18,856 nt of DNA from CAZNRY01 sp964575675 (lineage in GTDB: Bacteria > Eisenbacteria > RBG-16-71-46 > CAIMUX01 > VGJL01). The stretch spans positions 1 to 18,856 of the forward strand of contig CAZNRY010000075.1 of the NCBI GenBank assembly GCA_964575675.1, given 5' to 3'. The notes under the pieces were generated by a model. That model did not search any database and was not told where the DNA came from. It worked only from the letters and a program-made list of their open reading frames with translations. This document shows positions 7,257 through 14,336 of this stretch, piece after piece. The translations under genes and the position numbers were made by a program. Position 1 is the first letter of the stretch; each line of letters opens with the position of its first letter.

Positions 7257-8053
7257 ACGGTATTCCGTTCAAGGAGATCCCCGGTATCTGGATTCTCTTC
7301 GCCCTGCTCGGCCTCTGCCTCGGCAGCTTTCTGAACGTGGTGATCTACCGCCTGCCGCGCGACCTCTCGCTCTGGCGTCCGGGATCGCGTTGCCCGGGCT
7401 GCGGAACGCCAATTGCCCCGTATGACAACGTCCCGGTCTTGAGCTATCTGCTCCTCCGTGGCCGTTGCCGGAAGTGCCAGATCCCGATCAGCCCGCGTTA
7501 TCCCGCCGTCGAGCTCGCCGGCGCGGCGTGCCTCCTCGTCAGCGCGTTCGTCTCGGACGGCCTACTTGCAACTGCGGTTCGCTCGGTCTTCCTGCTCGCC
7601 ATGGTCGCGGTCACGCTGATCGATCTCGACCACCGGATCATTCCAGACGAGATCAGCCTTCCCGGCGTTGTCCTGGGGCTCATCGTATGCCCCTTCATCG
7701 GGGTCCCGCGCCTGGAGGGTCTGATTGGGGCCGTCGTTGGCGCAGGCGCCCTGCTGGGCGTCGCCATGGCCTATCGGGCGATTCGCAACGTGGCAGGCAT
7801 GGGGATGGGGGACGTGAAGCTCGCTGCCATGCTCGGGGCTTTCCTCGGTTGGAAAGGCGTGTTTCTGACGATTCTCCTCGGTTCGCTTATGGGCTCGGTC
7901 TTCGGAATTGCCCTCCTGGCGAACCGCCGGGCCACGGGGCGGACCGCCCTCCCGTTCGGGACCTTCCTCGCGCCCGCGGCAGGCGTCGTTCTGCTCGCCG
8001 GGCCCCGGATCTGGGCCTGGTACCTCGGCCTATTCCGGCCCGAAACCTTCTGA
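7253..8053 (+). CDS. pilD: Prepilin peptidase / N-methyltransferase PilD (type 4 leader peptidase)
   Basis: A 266-residue inner-membrane aspartic protease that removes prepilin leaders and N-methylates the new N-terminus. The N-terminal 'LGSFLNVVIYRLP' is the family signature. A zinc-binding four-cysteine motif is present (C47, C50, C72, C75), as in bifunctional enzymes with a methylase domain. Catalytic Asp candidates lie in 'TLIDLDHRIIPD' (D124/D126) and 'GMGMGDVK' (D187). The hydrophobic segments fit the usual multi-TM fold and the length is typical. The ATG at 7253 overlaps the preceding stop. An upstream in-frame start at 7124 would add residues antisense-like to the family and is rejected. 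Its substrates would include the minus-strand minor pilins in this window. Confidence 0.95.
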   Translation: MNGIPFKEIPGIWILFALLGLCLGSFLNVVIYRLPRDLSLWRPGSRCPGCGTPIAPYDNVPVLSYLLLRGRCRKCQIPISPRYPAVELAGAACLLVSAFVSDGLLATAVRSVFLLAMVAVTLIDLDHRIIPDEISLPGVVLGLIVCPFIGVPRLEGLIGAVVGAGALLGVAMAYRAIRNVAGMGMGDVKLAAMLGAFLGWKGVFLTILLGSLMGSVFGIALLANRRATGRTALPFGTFLAPAAGVVLLAGPRIWAWYLGLFRPETF

Positions 8054-8074
8054 TCCCGTTAAACATCCGGGCCC

Positions 8075-8120
8075 TCCGGACCGATAAGGAAAGAGGCAGG
8101 GGGTCCTTTTGGGGTCCGGA
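8075..8120 (+). promoter_or_regulatory. Inverted repeat in the pilD-pilM gap
   Basis: TCCGGACC at 8075-8082 is exactly complementary to GGTCCGGA at 8113-8120, an 8-bp stem around a purine-rich loop of 30 nt. It sits in the 97-nt gap 8054-8150, the longest spacer in the pilus operon, just before the pilM ribosome-binding site. It could be an attenuator, a processing or stability hairpin, or chance in GC-rich DNA. Confidence 0.3.
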
Positions 8121-8150
8121 TGGCGGTGTGCCCCCGCACAGGAGGTTTGC

Positions 8151-9197
8151 GTGTTTGGAAGGGGGAAGACAACGGTCGGTCTCGACATCGGTTCCAGCGC
8201 GATAAAGGTCGCGGAGATCGAATCTCGCAGCGACGGCCTCCACCTCGTCAACTACGGCGTCGGGGATCTTGTGCCCGAGGCGATCGTCGATGGGGAGATC
8301 ATGGACCGCCAGATGGTCGTCGAAGCGGTGCAGAATCTCCTGGAGTCGCGCGGAATCAAGCAGCGGCGGGTGGCCAGCGGAATCGCCGGACGGGGCGTGA
8401 TCGTCAAGAAAATCACGATGGAACGGCTTGATCCCAAGGACGCGCGCGAGGCGATCCACTGGGAAGCTGAGCAGCATGTTCCCTACGACATCAACGACGT
8501 GTCGCTCGACTTCGAGATCCTCGGCCTGGATGTCGGGCCGAAGCAGATGCAGGTCCTTCTCGTGGCCGCGAAGAAAGATCTCGTGAGCACGCACGCCGAT
8601 CTGATCCGCGAGGCGGGCCTGACCCCGACCGTGATCGACATCAACTCCTTCGCCGTCCAAAACGCGGCCGAGGCGAACTACGACTTCGGCCCGGACGAGA
8701 TCGTGGCGCTTGTCAACGTCGGGGCCGAGCTGACGAACGTCAACATCGTTCGCGGCGGCGTTCCGCTCTACACACAGGACCTCTCGATCGGCGGGCAGAG
8801 CTTCGTCGAGGGGCTGCAGAAGCGTTTCCAGGTAAGCCGCGACGAAGCCGTCGCCGCCGCCAAGGGGACGGACGCCGGGGCGTCCCTCGACATCGACGCC
8901 GCGGTGAAGGTCTTCGGTGACGAGCTGGGCGTGGGGATCGAGAGGAGCATCGCCTACCTCAAGTCGAGCGGCGAGGCGGAGCGGGTCGATCGGATCCTGC
9001 TCTGCGGGGGCGGGGCGAGGATCCACGGGCTCCCGCAAGCCCTGGCCGAGCGCCAGCGCGTTCCGGTCGAGCTCGTCGATCCCCTGCGGAAGATCTCCTT
9101 TGCGCCTGGGGTGTTCGGGACGGACGACCCGAAGACCGTGGCGCCCCAACTTACGGTGGCGATCGGACTCGCCCTGAGAAAGGCGCAGGAGAAGTGA
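8151..9197 (+). CDS. pilM: PilM, actin-like cytoplasmic T4P assembly protein
   Basis: A 348-residue FtsA/actin-fold ATP-binding protein that sits under the inner membrane and binds the N-terminus of PilN. Nucleotide-binding motifs visible are phosphate-1 VGLDIGSSAIKV (9-20), phosphate-2 ALVNVGAELTNVNIV (186-200) and adenosine ILLCGGGARIHGL (282-294). The 'AIHWEAEQHVPYDINDV' block (101-117) is a PilM hallmark. The GTG at 8151 is chosen because GGAGG at 8141-8145 is 5 nt upstream and the protein then starts MFGRGKTTVGLDIG like other PilMs. The start at 8109 would add a non-family leader. The last four bases (GTGA) overlap the pilN start. Confidence 0.95.
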   Translation: MFGRGKTTVGLDIGSSAIKVAEIESRSDGLHLVNYGVGDLVPEAIVDGEIMDRQMVVEAVQNLLESRGIKQRRVASGIAGRGVIVKKITMERLDPKDAREAIHWEAEQHVPYDINDVSLDFEILGLDVGPKQMQVLLVAAKKDLVSTHADLIREAGLTPTVIDINSFAVQNAAEANYDFGPDEIVALVNVGAELTNVNIVRGGVPLYTQDLSIGGQSFVEGLQKRFQVSRDEAVAAAKGTDAGASLDIDAAVKVFGDELGVGIERSIAYLKSSGEAERVDRILLCGGGARIHGLPQALAERQRVPVELVDPLRKISFAPGVFGTDDPKTVAPQLTVAIGLALRKAQEK

Positions 9198-9751
9198 TCC
9201 GGGTCAATCTTCTTCCCGTAGAGGATCGCGTCGAAAGAGCGCACCCCATCCTTCAAATCCCACGCCGCGGGTTCTGGCTCACGATTGCCCTCGGCGGCGC
9301 GATCCTTCTTCCCGTCGTCGGAATCGGCGTGATGCAGCAGGTCAATCTGGCCAATCTCCGCGACGATCTCGCGCAGGCCGAAGCCGACGCGCGGGCGCTG
9401 AAGCCGCAGATCGAACGAATCCAGGCGCTCACGAAGGAGCGCCAGGACCTGAACCAGCGCCTGGTCACGGTCCAGGGGCTTGCCCGCGACCGCTACCTGC
9501 CCGTCCAGATCATGGACGAGCTCGCGACGCAGACCCCCGACGACCTCTGGTTCACGAAGTTCGCCAACAAGTCGACAGGGGAGATCGAGGTGGAGGGGAT
9601 GACCTTCTCGAACGTGCTGGTGGCCGAGCTGATGTCCCGGATGGAGGAGGCCGACATCTTCCGGGACGTTTCGCTGTCGGTCAGCGAGCGGGCGAAGGTC
9701 GGCGAGGGGAAGGTCGTTCGGTTCTCTCTGGTCTCGAAGATCAAGCCATAG
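9194..9751 (+). CDS. pilN: PilN, inner-membrane T4P alignment protein
   Basis: A 185-residue bitopic protein starting with GTG in the pilM stop overlap. The cytoplasmic N-terminus carries the 'IRVNLLPVE' motif, the short conserved segment that docks in PilM. A transmembrane helix follows (about 27-48) and then a heptad-like coiled coil (about 50-88). The periplasmic alpha/beta domain has the fimbrial-assembly pattern 'LPVQIMDELATQTPDDLWFTK' broken across residues 101-121 and 'EVEGMTFSN' (about 132-140). It would dimerise with PilO. Length and order (M-N-O-P-Q) are typical. Confidence 0.93.
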   Translation: MIRVNLLPVEDRVERAHPILQIPRRGFWLTIALGGAILLPVVGIGVMQQVNLANLRDDLAQAEADARALKPQIERIQALTKERQDLNQRLVTVQGLARDRYLPVQIMDELATQTPDDLWFTKFANKSTGEIEVEGMTFSNVLVAELMSRMEEADIFRDVSLSVSERAKVGEGKVVRFSLVSKIKP

Positions 9752-9791
9752 GCCCGGCATTCCAGCGAAGCATAGGGGAGAGAGACACGCC

Positions 9792-10490
9792 ATGGGGATT
9801 CAGCTTCATGATCCGAAGGCCCAGCGAATCGCGCTTGGATCGATCGCCGGGGGGGCGATCTTCTACGTCTACTTCCTCACCACGTTGGTTCCCTTCACGT
9901 ACAAGGCGAGCGCCGCGGAAATCAAGGATCTCTCCGGCCGCTATGAGGTCGTGAGCCGCGATCTGACGAAGGCGCGGCAGGAGGTGAACTCGCTTCCCTA
10001 TCTCGAGAAGGAGTACAACCTCGTCCACGCCAAGTGGCAATCGGCCCAGGGCCTGCTGCCCGATTCTGAGGAGATGGCGTCGCTCCTGCGCGCGGTCGCG
10101 GTACTCGGCGATCAGTCCGGGGTGCTCTTCGTCCTGTTCCGCCCGCTTCCCCCCCAGCCCGCCCAATATCACACGGAGCATCCGATCGAGGTGAAAGTCG
10201 AGGGCGGGTACCACGAGATCGGGACCTTCCTCGGAGAGCTGGCCAACATGCAGCGGATCGTGACCGTTTCCGACCTGTCGATCGTCACGGCGAAGGAATC
10301 GCCGGATGAGAAGCCCGCGTCCGCGTCGTTCATCGCAAAAACCTACACGCTCGGGGGCACGGGCGTGCCGCCCGAGGAAGTCAAGGCGAAGGGCGAGAAG
10401 AAGGGTCGCGGGGGGAAGCAGGTCGAGGCGGCCAAGGATGTCGGCCGGAAGCTGACGGCCAAGCAAAGAGGAGGGGAGAGCGATGAGTAG
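9792..10490 (+). CDS. pilO: PilO, inner-membrane T4P alignment protein with Lys-rich tail
   Basis: A 232-residue bitopic protein. It has a short cytoplasmic N-terminus, a TM helix at about 14-35, a coiled coil at about 40-80 with 'LLPDSEEMASLLR' (88-100), and a ferredoxin-like periplasmic domain (about 100-190) ending at 'FIAKTYTLGG', as in PilO. The ATG at 9792 follows GGGGAGAGAG. An unusual C-terminal tail (about 192-232) is highly charged and Lys/Gly-rich, beyond where most PilO proteins end, and is probably disordered in the periplasm. The 40-nt gap after pilN is short. The 3' end overlaps the pilP start by 8 nt. Confidence 0.9.
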   Translation: MGIQLHDPKAQRIALGSIAGGAIFYVYFLTTLVPFTYKASAAEIKDLSGRYEVVSRDLTKARQEVNSLPYLEKEYNLVHAKWQSAQGLLPDSEEMASLLRAVAVLGDQSGVLFVLFRPLPPQPAQYHTEHPIEVKVEGGYHEIGTFLGELANMQRIVTVSDLSIVTAKESPDEKPASASFIAKTYTLGGTGVPPEEVKAKGEKKGRGGKQVEAAKDVGRKLTAKQRGGESDE

Positions 10491-10968
10491 GACGCGGATC
10501 GGCCCGTGGTTCGTCCTCGCGGCGAGCCTAGCCTTCTGCGCTCCCGCTGCGGCGGCAGGAGCGCCGGACGTGCTCCCGGCGGGGCCTCTGTCGCAAGAGG
10601 GATCCGACGATCTCCTCTTGACGGCAGAACCCTACTACTACGAGAGCCTCGGACGACGCGACATTTTCGTCAGTCTGATATCGGAGGACTACGAGAAGGA
10701 CAATCCGAGCCCGCGCCCGGTGAGCGGCGAGCTGATGGTGGTCGGGATTCTCTGGGCGGAGAAGGACCGATTCGCTCTGCTCGAGACGCAAGACGGCCGC
10801 AGCATGATCCTGCGGGAGGGAGACTCCCTGGGAGACGGAACGGTTTCGCAGATCCTGCCCGATCGCGTCGTGGTCCACGTGACGGAGTACGGCTCCTCGC
10901 GCACCAAATCGCTGCCACTCGTGCAGGGAGGGGGATGGAATGAGAATCCGCGGTCCCGCAACCGTTAA
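10483..10968 (+). CDS. pilP: PilP, periplasmic linker to the secretin
   Basis: A 161-residue exported protein that in T4P bridges PilN/PilO to PilQ. It has a signal peptide with a hydrophobic core at about 9-25 and probable cleavage after the AAAA run. Cys19 lies inside it, but the preceding LAF makes a poor lipobox, so unlike many PilPs it may not be a lipoprotein. A Tyr-rich segment and 'LGRRDIFVSL' (56-65) recall the PilP 'RDPF' element that precedes the HR domain. The beta-rich HR/PilP domain spans about 82-147 ('VVGILW', 'ALLETQDGRSMILREGDSLG'). The ATG at 10483 has a strong GGAGGGGAG ribosome-binding site. The gene overlaps pilQ by 29 nt. Confidence 0.88.
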   Translation: MSRTRIGPWFVLAASLAFCAPAAAAGAPDVLPAGPLSQEGSDDLLLTAEPYYYESLGRRDIFVSLISEDYEKDNPSPRPVSGELMVVGILWAEKDRFALLETQDGRSMILREGDSLGDGTVSQILPDRVVVHVTEYGSSRTKSLPLVQGGGWNENPRSRNR

Positions 10969-12328
10969 CATCATTGCAACGGCGCTACTCCTCGTGATCG
11001 GCATACCGGCCGCGGCAACGGCCGGGGCCGGAGGGGCGGGAGCGAACGCCTACGACCAGGCGCCCTCCCTCGGCCGCTTCGATCCTGCCGCGGGGGTTCC
11101 GGGGGTGGCGGTCGCGGCTCCCGAGCCGATCGATCCCCCCGATGGCGGCCGTCCGATGGATCTCGATGTTCAAGGCGCCGACATCCGAACCGTGCTGCGC
11201 TCGATCGCCGCCTTCGGAGAGGTGAACATCATCCCCGACGTCGACCTCTCGGGTCCGATCAACGTGCGGCTGAAGGATGTCCCCTGGCGACGCGCCCTGG
11301 ACATCGTGTGCCAGTCGGCTGGGTTGGCGGCGTTCCCCAGCGGGGATGTGCTCCGGGTCGCGTCGCGGAAGACCGTCGCCGACGAGGCGCTCGAGGTCGA
11401 ATCCTCCGCCCGCAAGCGCGAGGAGGTCCTCCCGCTCGAGACCGCGATCCTGCAGGTGCGCTACGCCACCGCGGAGGAGCTCAAGCAATCGCTCGCGTTC
11501 GCGTTGAGCAAGCGGGGGAGTGCGGAGGTGGACGCGAGGACGAACTCGATCCTCGTGAGCGACATCGCAGAGAGGGTCCAGCAGATCCGGATGATGGTTG
11601 ACAAGCTGGATAGCGAAACGGTGCAGGTTGAGATCACGGCAAGGCTGGTCGACCTCGACGAGACGGCCGCCCGCCAGCTCGGGATCCGCTGGGACATCGC
11701 GAACCTCCACTCCGCCGGGGAGAGGGCATCGGCCTCGATCAGCCACGATTCCCCGATCGCGGGGGCCACGACGGAGTTGAAGTTCGGCGTCGTCCGGCGG
11801 TGGGGAGACATCGCGGGGACGATCCAGGCCCTGGAGCGGGCGAACAAGGCGAACCTCGTTCTGAATCCGAGCATCACAACCGTCAACAACCGTATGGCCC
11901 GGATCCTGGTCGGCAAGGAAGTCCCGCTCATCGTCCTCGACAAGTCGGGCAATCCGATCACGCAGCTGAAGAAGGTGGGGATCACGCTCGAGGTCACCCC
12001 CTACATCAACTCCGAGAACCAGGTGACGATGGACCTTCACCCCGAGGTCAGCGACCTTTCCTCGCAGGCGACGGTACAGGGGGGGATCGTATTCACCACG
12101 TCGGAAGCCGATACCCGCGTGATGGTCCAGGACGGCGGCACCGCCGTGATCGGCGGGCTGATCCGGACCAGCGAGACGCGCTTCGAGCAGGGGATTCCGA
12201 TCCTGCGATCGATCCCGCTCCTCGGGCGCCTGTTCCGCACAAGCGACGTGCGCAAGGAACGCCGCGAGTTGATGATCTTCGTGACGCCGCGGATCGTGCG
12301 CGGGATGGCGAGCGCCGAGAAGCCGTAG
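10940..12328 (+). CDS. pilQ: PilQ-type secretin, short form without AMIN domains
   Basis: A 462-residue outer-membrane channel subunit. It has a signal peptide (about 1-29) and an Ala/Gly/Pro-rich linker (30-70). An STN/N0 domain follows (about 72-142; 'MDLDVQGADIRTVLRSIA'), then a secretin-N module (about 165-225; 'LQVRYATAEELKQSL…TNSILVSDIAERV'). The secretin core is at about 228-455, with 'VEITARLVDLDE', 'VLNPSITTVNN', 'VGITLEVTPYI', 'DGGTAVIGGLIRT', 'IPLLGRLFR' and final 'RELMIFVTPRIV'. Many PilQs are about 600-900 residues with AMIN repeats; those are absent. The start at 10940 has GGGAGGGGG upstream and overlaps pilP. It is the last gene of the plus-strand operon. Confidence 0.93.
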   Translation: MRIRGPATVNIIATALLLVIGIPAAATAGAGGAGANAYDQAPSLGRFDPAAGVPGVAVAAPEPIDPPDGGRPMDLDVQGADIRTVLRSIAAFGEVNIIPDVDLSGPINVRLKDVPWRRALDIVCQSAGLAAFPSGDVLRVASRKTVADEALEVESSARKREEVLPLETAILQVRYATAEELKQSLAFALSKRGSAEVDARTNSILVSDIAERVQQIRMMVDKLDSETVQVEITARLVDLDETAARQLGIRWDIANLHSAGERASASISHDSPIAGATTELKFGVVRRWGDIAGTIQALERANKANLVLNPSITTVNNRMARILVGKEVPLIVLDKSGNPITQLKKVGITLEVTPYINSENQVTMDLHPEVSDLSSQATVQGGIVFTTSEADTRVMVQDGGTAVIGGLIRTSETRFEQGIPILRSIPLLGRLFRTSDVRKERRELMIFVTPRIVRGMASAEKP

Positions 12329-12330
12329 AT

Positions 12331-12357
12331 CCCCCCAAGGCCGCCGCCTGGGGGTCG
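12331..12357. terminator. GC hairpin just after pilQ
   Basis: CCCCAAGGC and GCCTGGGG pair with a single-base bulge around a CGC(C) loop. The hairpin starts 3 nt after the pilQ stop. It has no T-tract. Together with the perfect palindrome downstream it probably forms the 3' end of the pilQ transcript. Confidence 0.4.
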
Positions 12358-12366
12358 GGGACGGAA

Positions 12367-12394
12367 AGAGGGAGGCGCGCGCGCGCCTCCCTCT
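12367..12394. terminator. Perfect 28-nt palindrome in the convergent gap
   Basis: The left arm AGAGGGAGGCGCGC (12367-12380) is exactly complementary to 12381-12394, so the whole element is self-complementary and can fold on either strand. It lies between the pilQ stop (12328) and the stop of the converging pilin gene (12431), where a shared bidirectional terminator is expected. A short pyrimidine run (CTCTCTTG) follows on the plus strand and TTTCC on the minus strand, weaker than a true U-tract. Confidence 0.6.
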
Positions 12395-12430
12395 CTTGCA
12401 ACCTCTCCCGAGGCCCGGCCGTCGGGCGCC

Positions 12431-12886
12431 TCAGTTTCGCATCGTGGCGGCGCTCTGAACGCGGATCAGGCTTCCGAGCTCGCTGTCCGCCACGAAGCGA
12501 TACCCAAGGGTCCGCGGCGTCACGGCGTTTCTCTTGAACTTGACATCGGCGAGCTTGAGCGCCGTGACGCGGTTGCCCGTGCTGTCGATCAGCGTCTGGA
12601 GGGCGGCATCCCACTCCAGACGGGACAGGAGCGCGCCCGAGGGATCTCGAACCGCCAGCCCGTTGCCCGAGTCGGCCAGAACCGTGCGATTCGGGATCTC
12701 ATAGATCTCGTAGCTCGACCCCGCATGGATCTTCCGGTTGATCACGGTGCTGAGGAGAGTCGCCTCCTGCTGCGTGCGCAGCTTGCGGGAGCCGAAGGTG
12801 AAGCTCCTGGCGGTGCTGAGGTAAACGCTTCCCGCGCCCAGAATGACGATGAGGGCGACCGCGGTCCCGATGATCAGCTCGACCAT
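12431..12886 (-). CDS. Minor pilin/pseudopilin (PilW/GspJ-like); leader has no canonical start codon
   Basis: The first ATG (12886) gives 151 residues beginning MVELIIGTAVALIVILGAG, but this lies inside the prepilin signature. In the same frame upstream the DNA encodes REGRRGAPG followed by LTMVEL. That is a basic leader, a Gly cleavage site and Glu at +5. So the true product must start upstream, between the preceding gene's TGA (12965-12967) and 12886. In that interval the frame holds no ATG, GTG, TTG or CTG. An ATC at 12956-12958 is the only near-cognate candidate I see. A sequencing indel or frameshift is the alternative. After the N-terminal helix comes a globular head (about 30-151) resembling PilW/GspJ-type minor pilins. 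PilD would process it. It is the last gene of the minus-strand cluster. Confidence 0.75.
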   Translation of the reverse strand: MVELIIGTAVALIVILGAGSVYLSTARSFTFGSRKLRTQQEATLLSTVINRKIHAGSSYEIYEIPNRTVLADSGNGLAVRDPSGALLSRLEWDAALQTLIDSTGNRVTALKLADVKFKRNAVTPRTLGYRFVADSELGSLIRVQSAATMRN

Positions 12887-12964
12887 CGTGAGACCGGGCG
12901 CGCCGCGCCTTCCTTCCCGGGGCGCCGCAGAAGCGGCGGCCGAGCCTGTGTAACCGATCGTCGG

Positions 12965-14323
12965 TCAGAATGGACTGCTCGCATCCCAAGTCTCCGTCCA
13001 GGCGGTCTCCTGGTAGATCCCCGTCAGCGGAAAGGCAGGCGGCGTGCGCGCCGTCACGCGTTCGTCGTAGTGGTAATCCTTGACGTAACCATTGATGACC
13101 GTCCCGCTCGAGTTGAATCGCCCCACCGGGCCGCGGTACTTCTGGATCAATCCCCCCCAGATCGTGAGCGTCCCGCAGGGGGCACGGGTGCTGTAGTTCT
13201 CGGCCTGGATCGATGTATCGAGGGCCATGAGGACCGCGTCGACCTTGAGGTTCACCGTCGCGGGATCATCCTTGAAGAAGATGTTCATCTCGGCGACGAG
13301 GCCGAGCAGGTCGGTGCAACCGGGATCGGGCACCCCGGCCGTACTGTGCCAGTACGTGAGGTCGTCGACGATGTAGAGATCCCGATTGCAGGCGATCGTG
13401 AGCTCGCCGTCGAGCCGCCCCGAGAGCAGGAGGGGGTTGTTGACGTAGATGATCTTGTTCGCAAGGGTCGAGATCAGGGTTTCCGTCCAAGGCGCGCTCG
13501 CGGGCGGCGGGGTGTTCCGGTAGCGGAGCCATCCCTGTCCGCTCGTCCCATCGGCTCTTTTCCCGAGCTCGATCGTGGACGCCGGGCTGAGGAAGATCCC
13601 TCCACCCTGGGCCAGCGACTTCAGGTCGAGCGTCTGCGAGGGAAGCGGGATCGGCTGGACGTTCAGGGTGAATCCATCATCGAAGAGGGGATTGTTGCCG
13701 CCAACCGGCCAGCCCGAAGGCTCATAGACGGAGTAGTTGGGGTTGCCGATCATCCGATCGGACGCGGAGGTCACCAGGTCGAAGAAGCGCGGGCCGCCCG
13801 CCATCCGGAAGGTCGCGTTCGAATGGACGAGGCCGTGCAGCTGGTCGCCGGTGATGAACCAGATCAGCCCTCCCGAGGGGGTTCGTTCGTCGACCGTGAA
13901 GTAGGCGTATTGGGCGAAGGACGTCATCTTGATCCGCTGACGAATGCGCCGTTCCATCCCCGCGAAGCTTCCCACACAATCGAGGACGAACCTCTTCTCG
14001 ACGAGGTAGAAGCTGGCGCTGTCCATGAGGCAGTCGACCGTGTAGGCGCCGCCATCGGGTCCGGCCAAGTGGTCAAAGACCCGAAGGTCCGATTCCGGCG
14101 GGCGGGGCAGTCCGCTGAGATACCTGAGGCTTCGTTCCTTCCCCGCCTCGGCCAGCCAGAAGGCCCTCTGCGATGCCAGATTGACTTGGGTCCCCTTGGT
14201 CTCGTGCCCGGCGAGGCTGAAGAAGGCCATGCCGATGATCACCACCGCGAAGGCGAGGATGACCACGCCGACCAGGGCGTATCCCGCGTCCGGGGGTTGG
14301 AACTCGCGTGATCGAGGGTGCAT
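12965..14323 (-). CDS. PilX/GspK-like pilus assembly protein (DUF4900-type), large
   Basis: A 452-residue protein with a short leader ending PDAG (11-14), followed by YALVGVVILAFAVVIIGMAFF, a pilin-like hydrophobic helix without Glu at +5. Lack of Glu5 is normal for GspK/PilX-type components. It continues 'QVNLASQRAFWLAEAGKE' (46-63), the AFWxAEAG motif of PilX. The large C-terminal part includes 'FAQYAYFTVDE', 'WFITGDQLHGLVHSNATFRMAGGPRFFD' (split around residues 154-181) and 'GGLIQKYRG' (about 392-400). It resembles DUF4900 proteins known from Thermus/Deinococcus and related pilus clusters. The ATG at 14323 has AGGGG upstream and is 13 nt after the preceding stop. Likely part of the minor-pilin tip or initiation complex. 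The domain name is from memory and unverified. Confidence 0.82.
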   Translation of the reverse strand: MHPRSREFQPPDAGYALVGVVILAFAVVIIGMAFFSLAGHETKGTQVNLASQRAFWLAEAGKERSLRYLSGLPRPPESDLRVFDHLAGPDGGAYTVDCLMDSASFYLVEKRFVLDCVGSFAGMERRIRQRIKMTSFAQYAYFTVDERTPSGGLIWFITGDQLHGLVHSNATFRMAGGPRFFDLVTSASDRMIGNPNYSVYEPSGWPVGGNNPLFDDGFTLNVQPIPLPSQTLDLKSLAQGGGIFLSPASTIELGKRADGTSGQGWLRYRNTPPPASAPWTETLISTLANKIIYVNNPLLLSGRLDGELTIACNRDLYIVDDLTYWHSTAGVPDPGCTDLLGLVAEMNIFFKDDPATVNLKVDAVLMALDTSIQAENYSTRAPCGTLTIWGGLIQKYRGPVGRFNSSGTVINGYVKDYHYDERVTARTPPAFPLTGIYQETAWTETWDASSPF

Positions 14324-14336
14324 GGCGTCCCCTACG

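Noticed and set aside
8054..8150. Possible cyclic-di-GMP (GEMM) riboswitch ahead of pilM
   Set aside because: The conserved GEMM core bases are not seen; only a simple inverted repeat is present.
12725..14311. Long plus-strand open frame (528 codons) opposite the PilX-like gene
   Set aside because: It is antisense to a clear pilin-like gene, with a composition dominated by Arg/Gly/Glu/Asp. It has no ribosome-binding site or recognisable motif. It is a GC-rich mirror frame.
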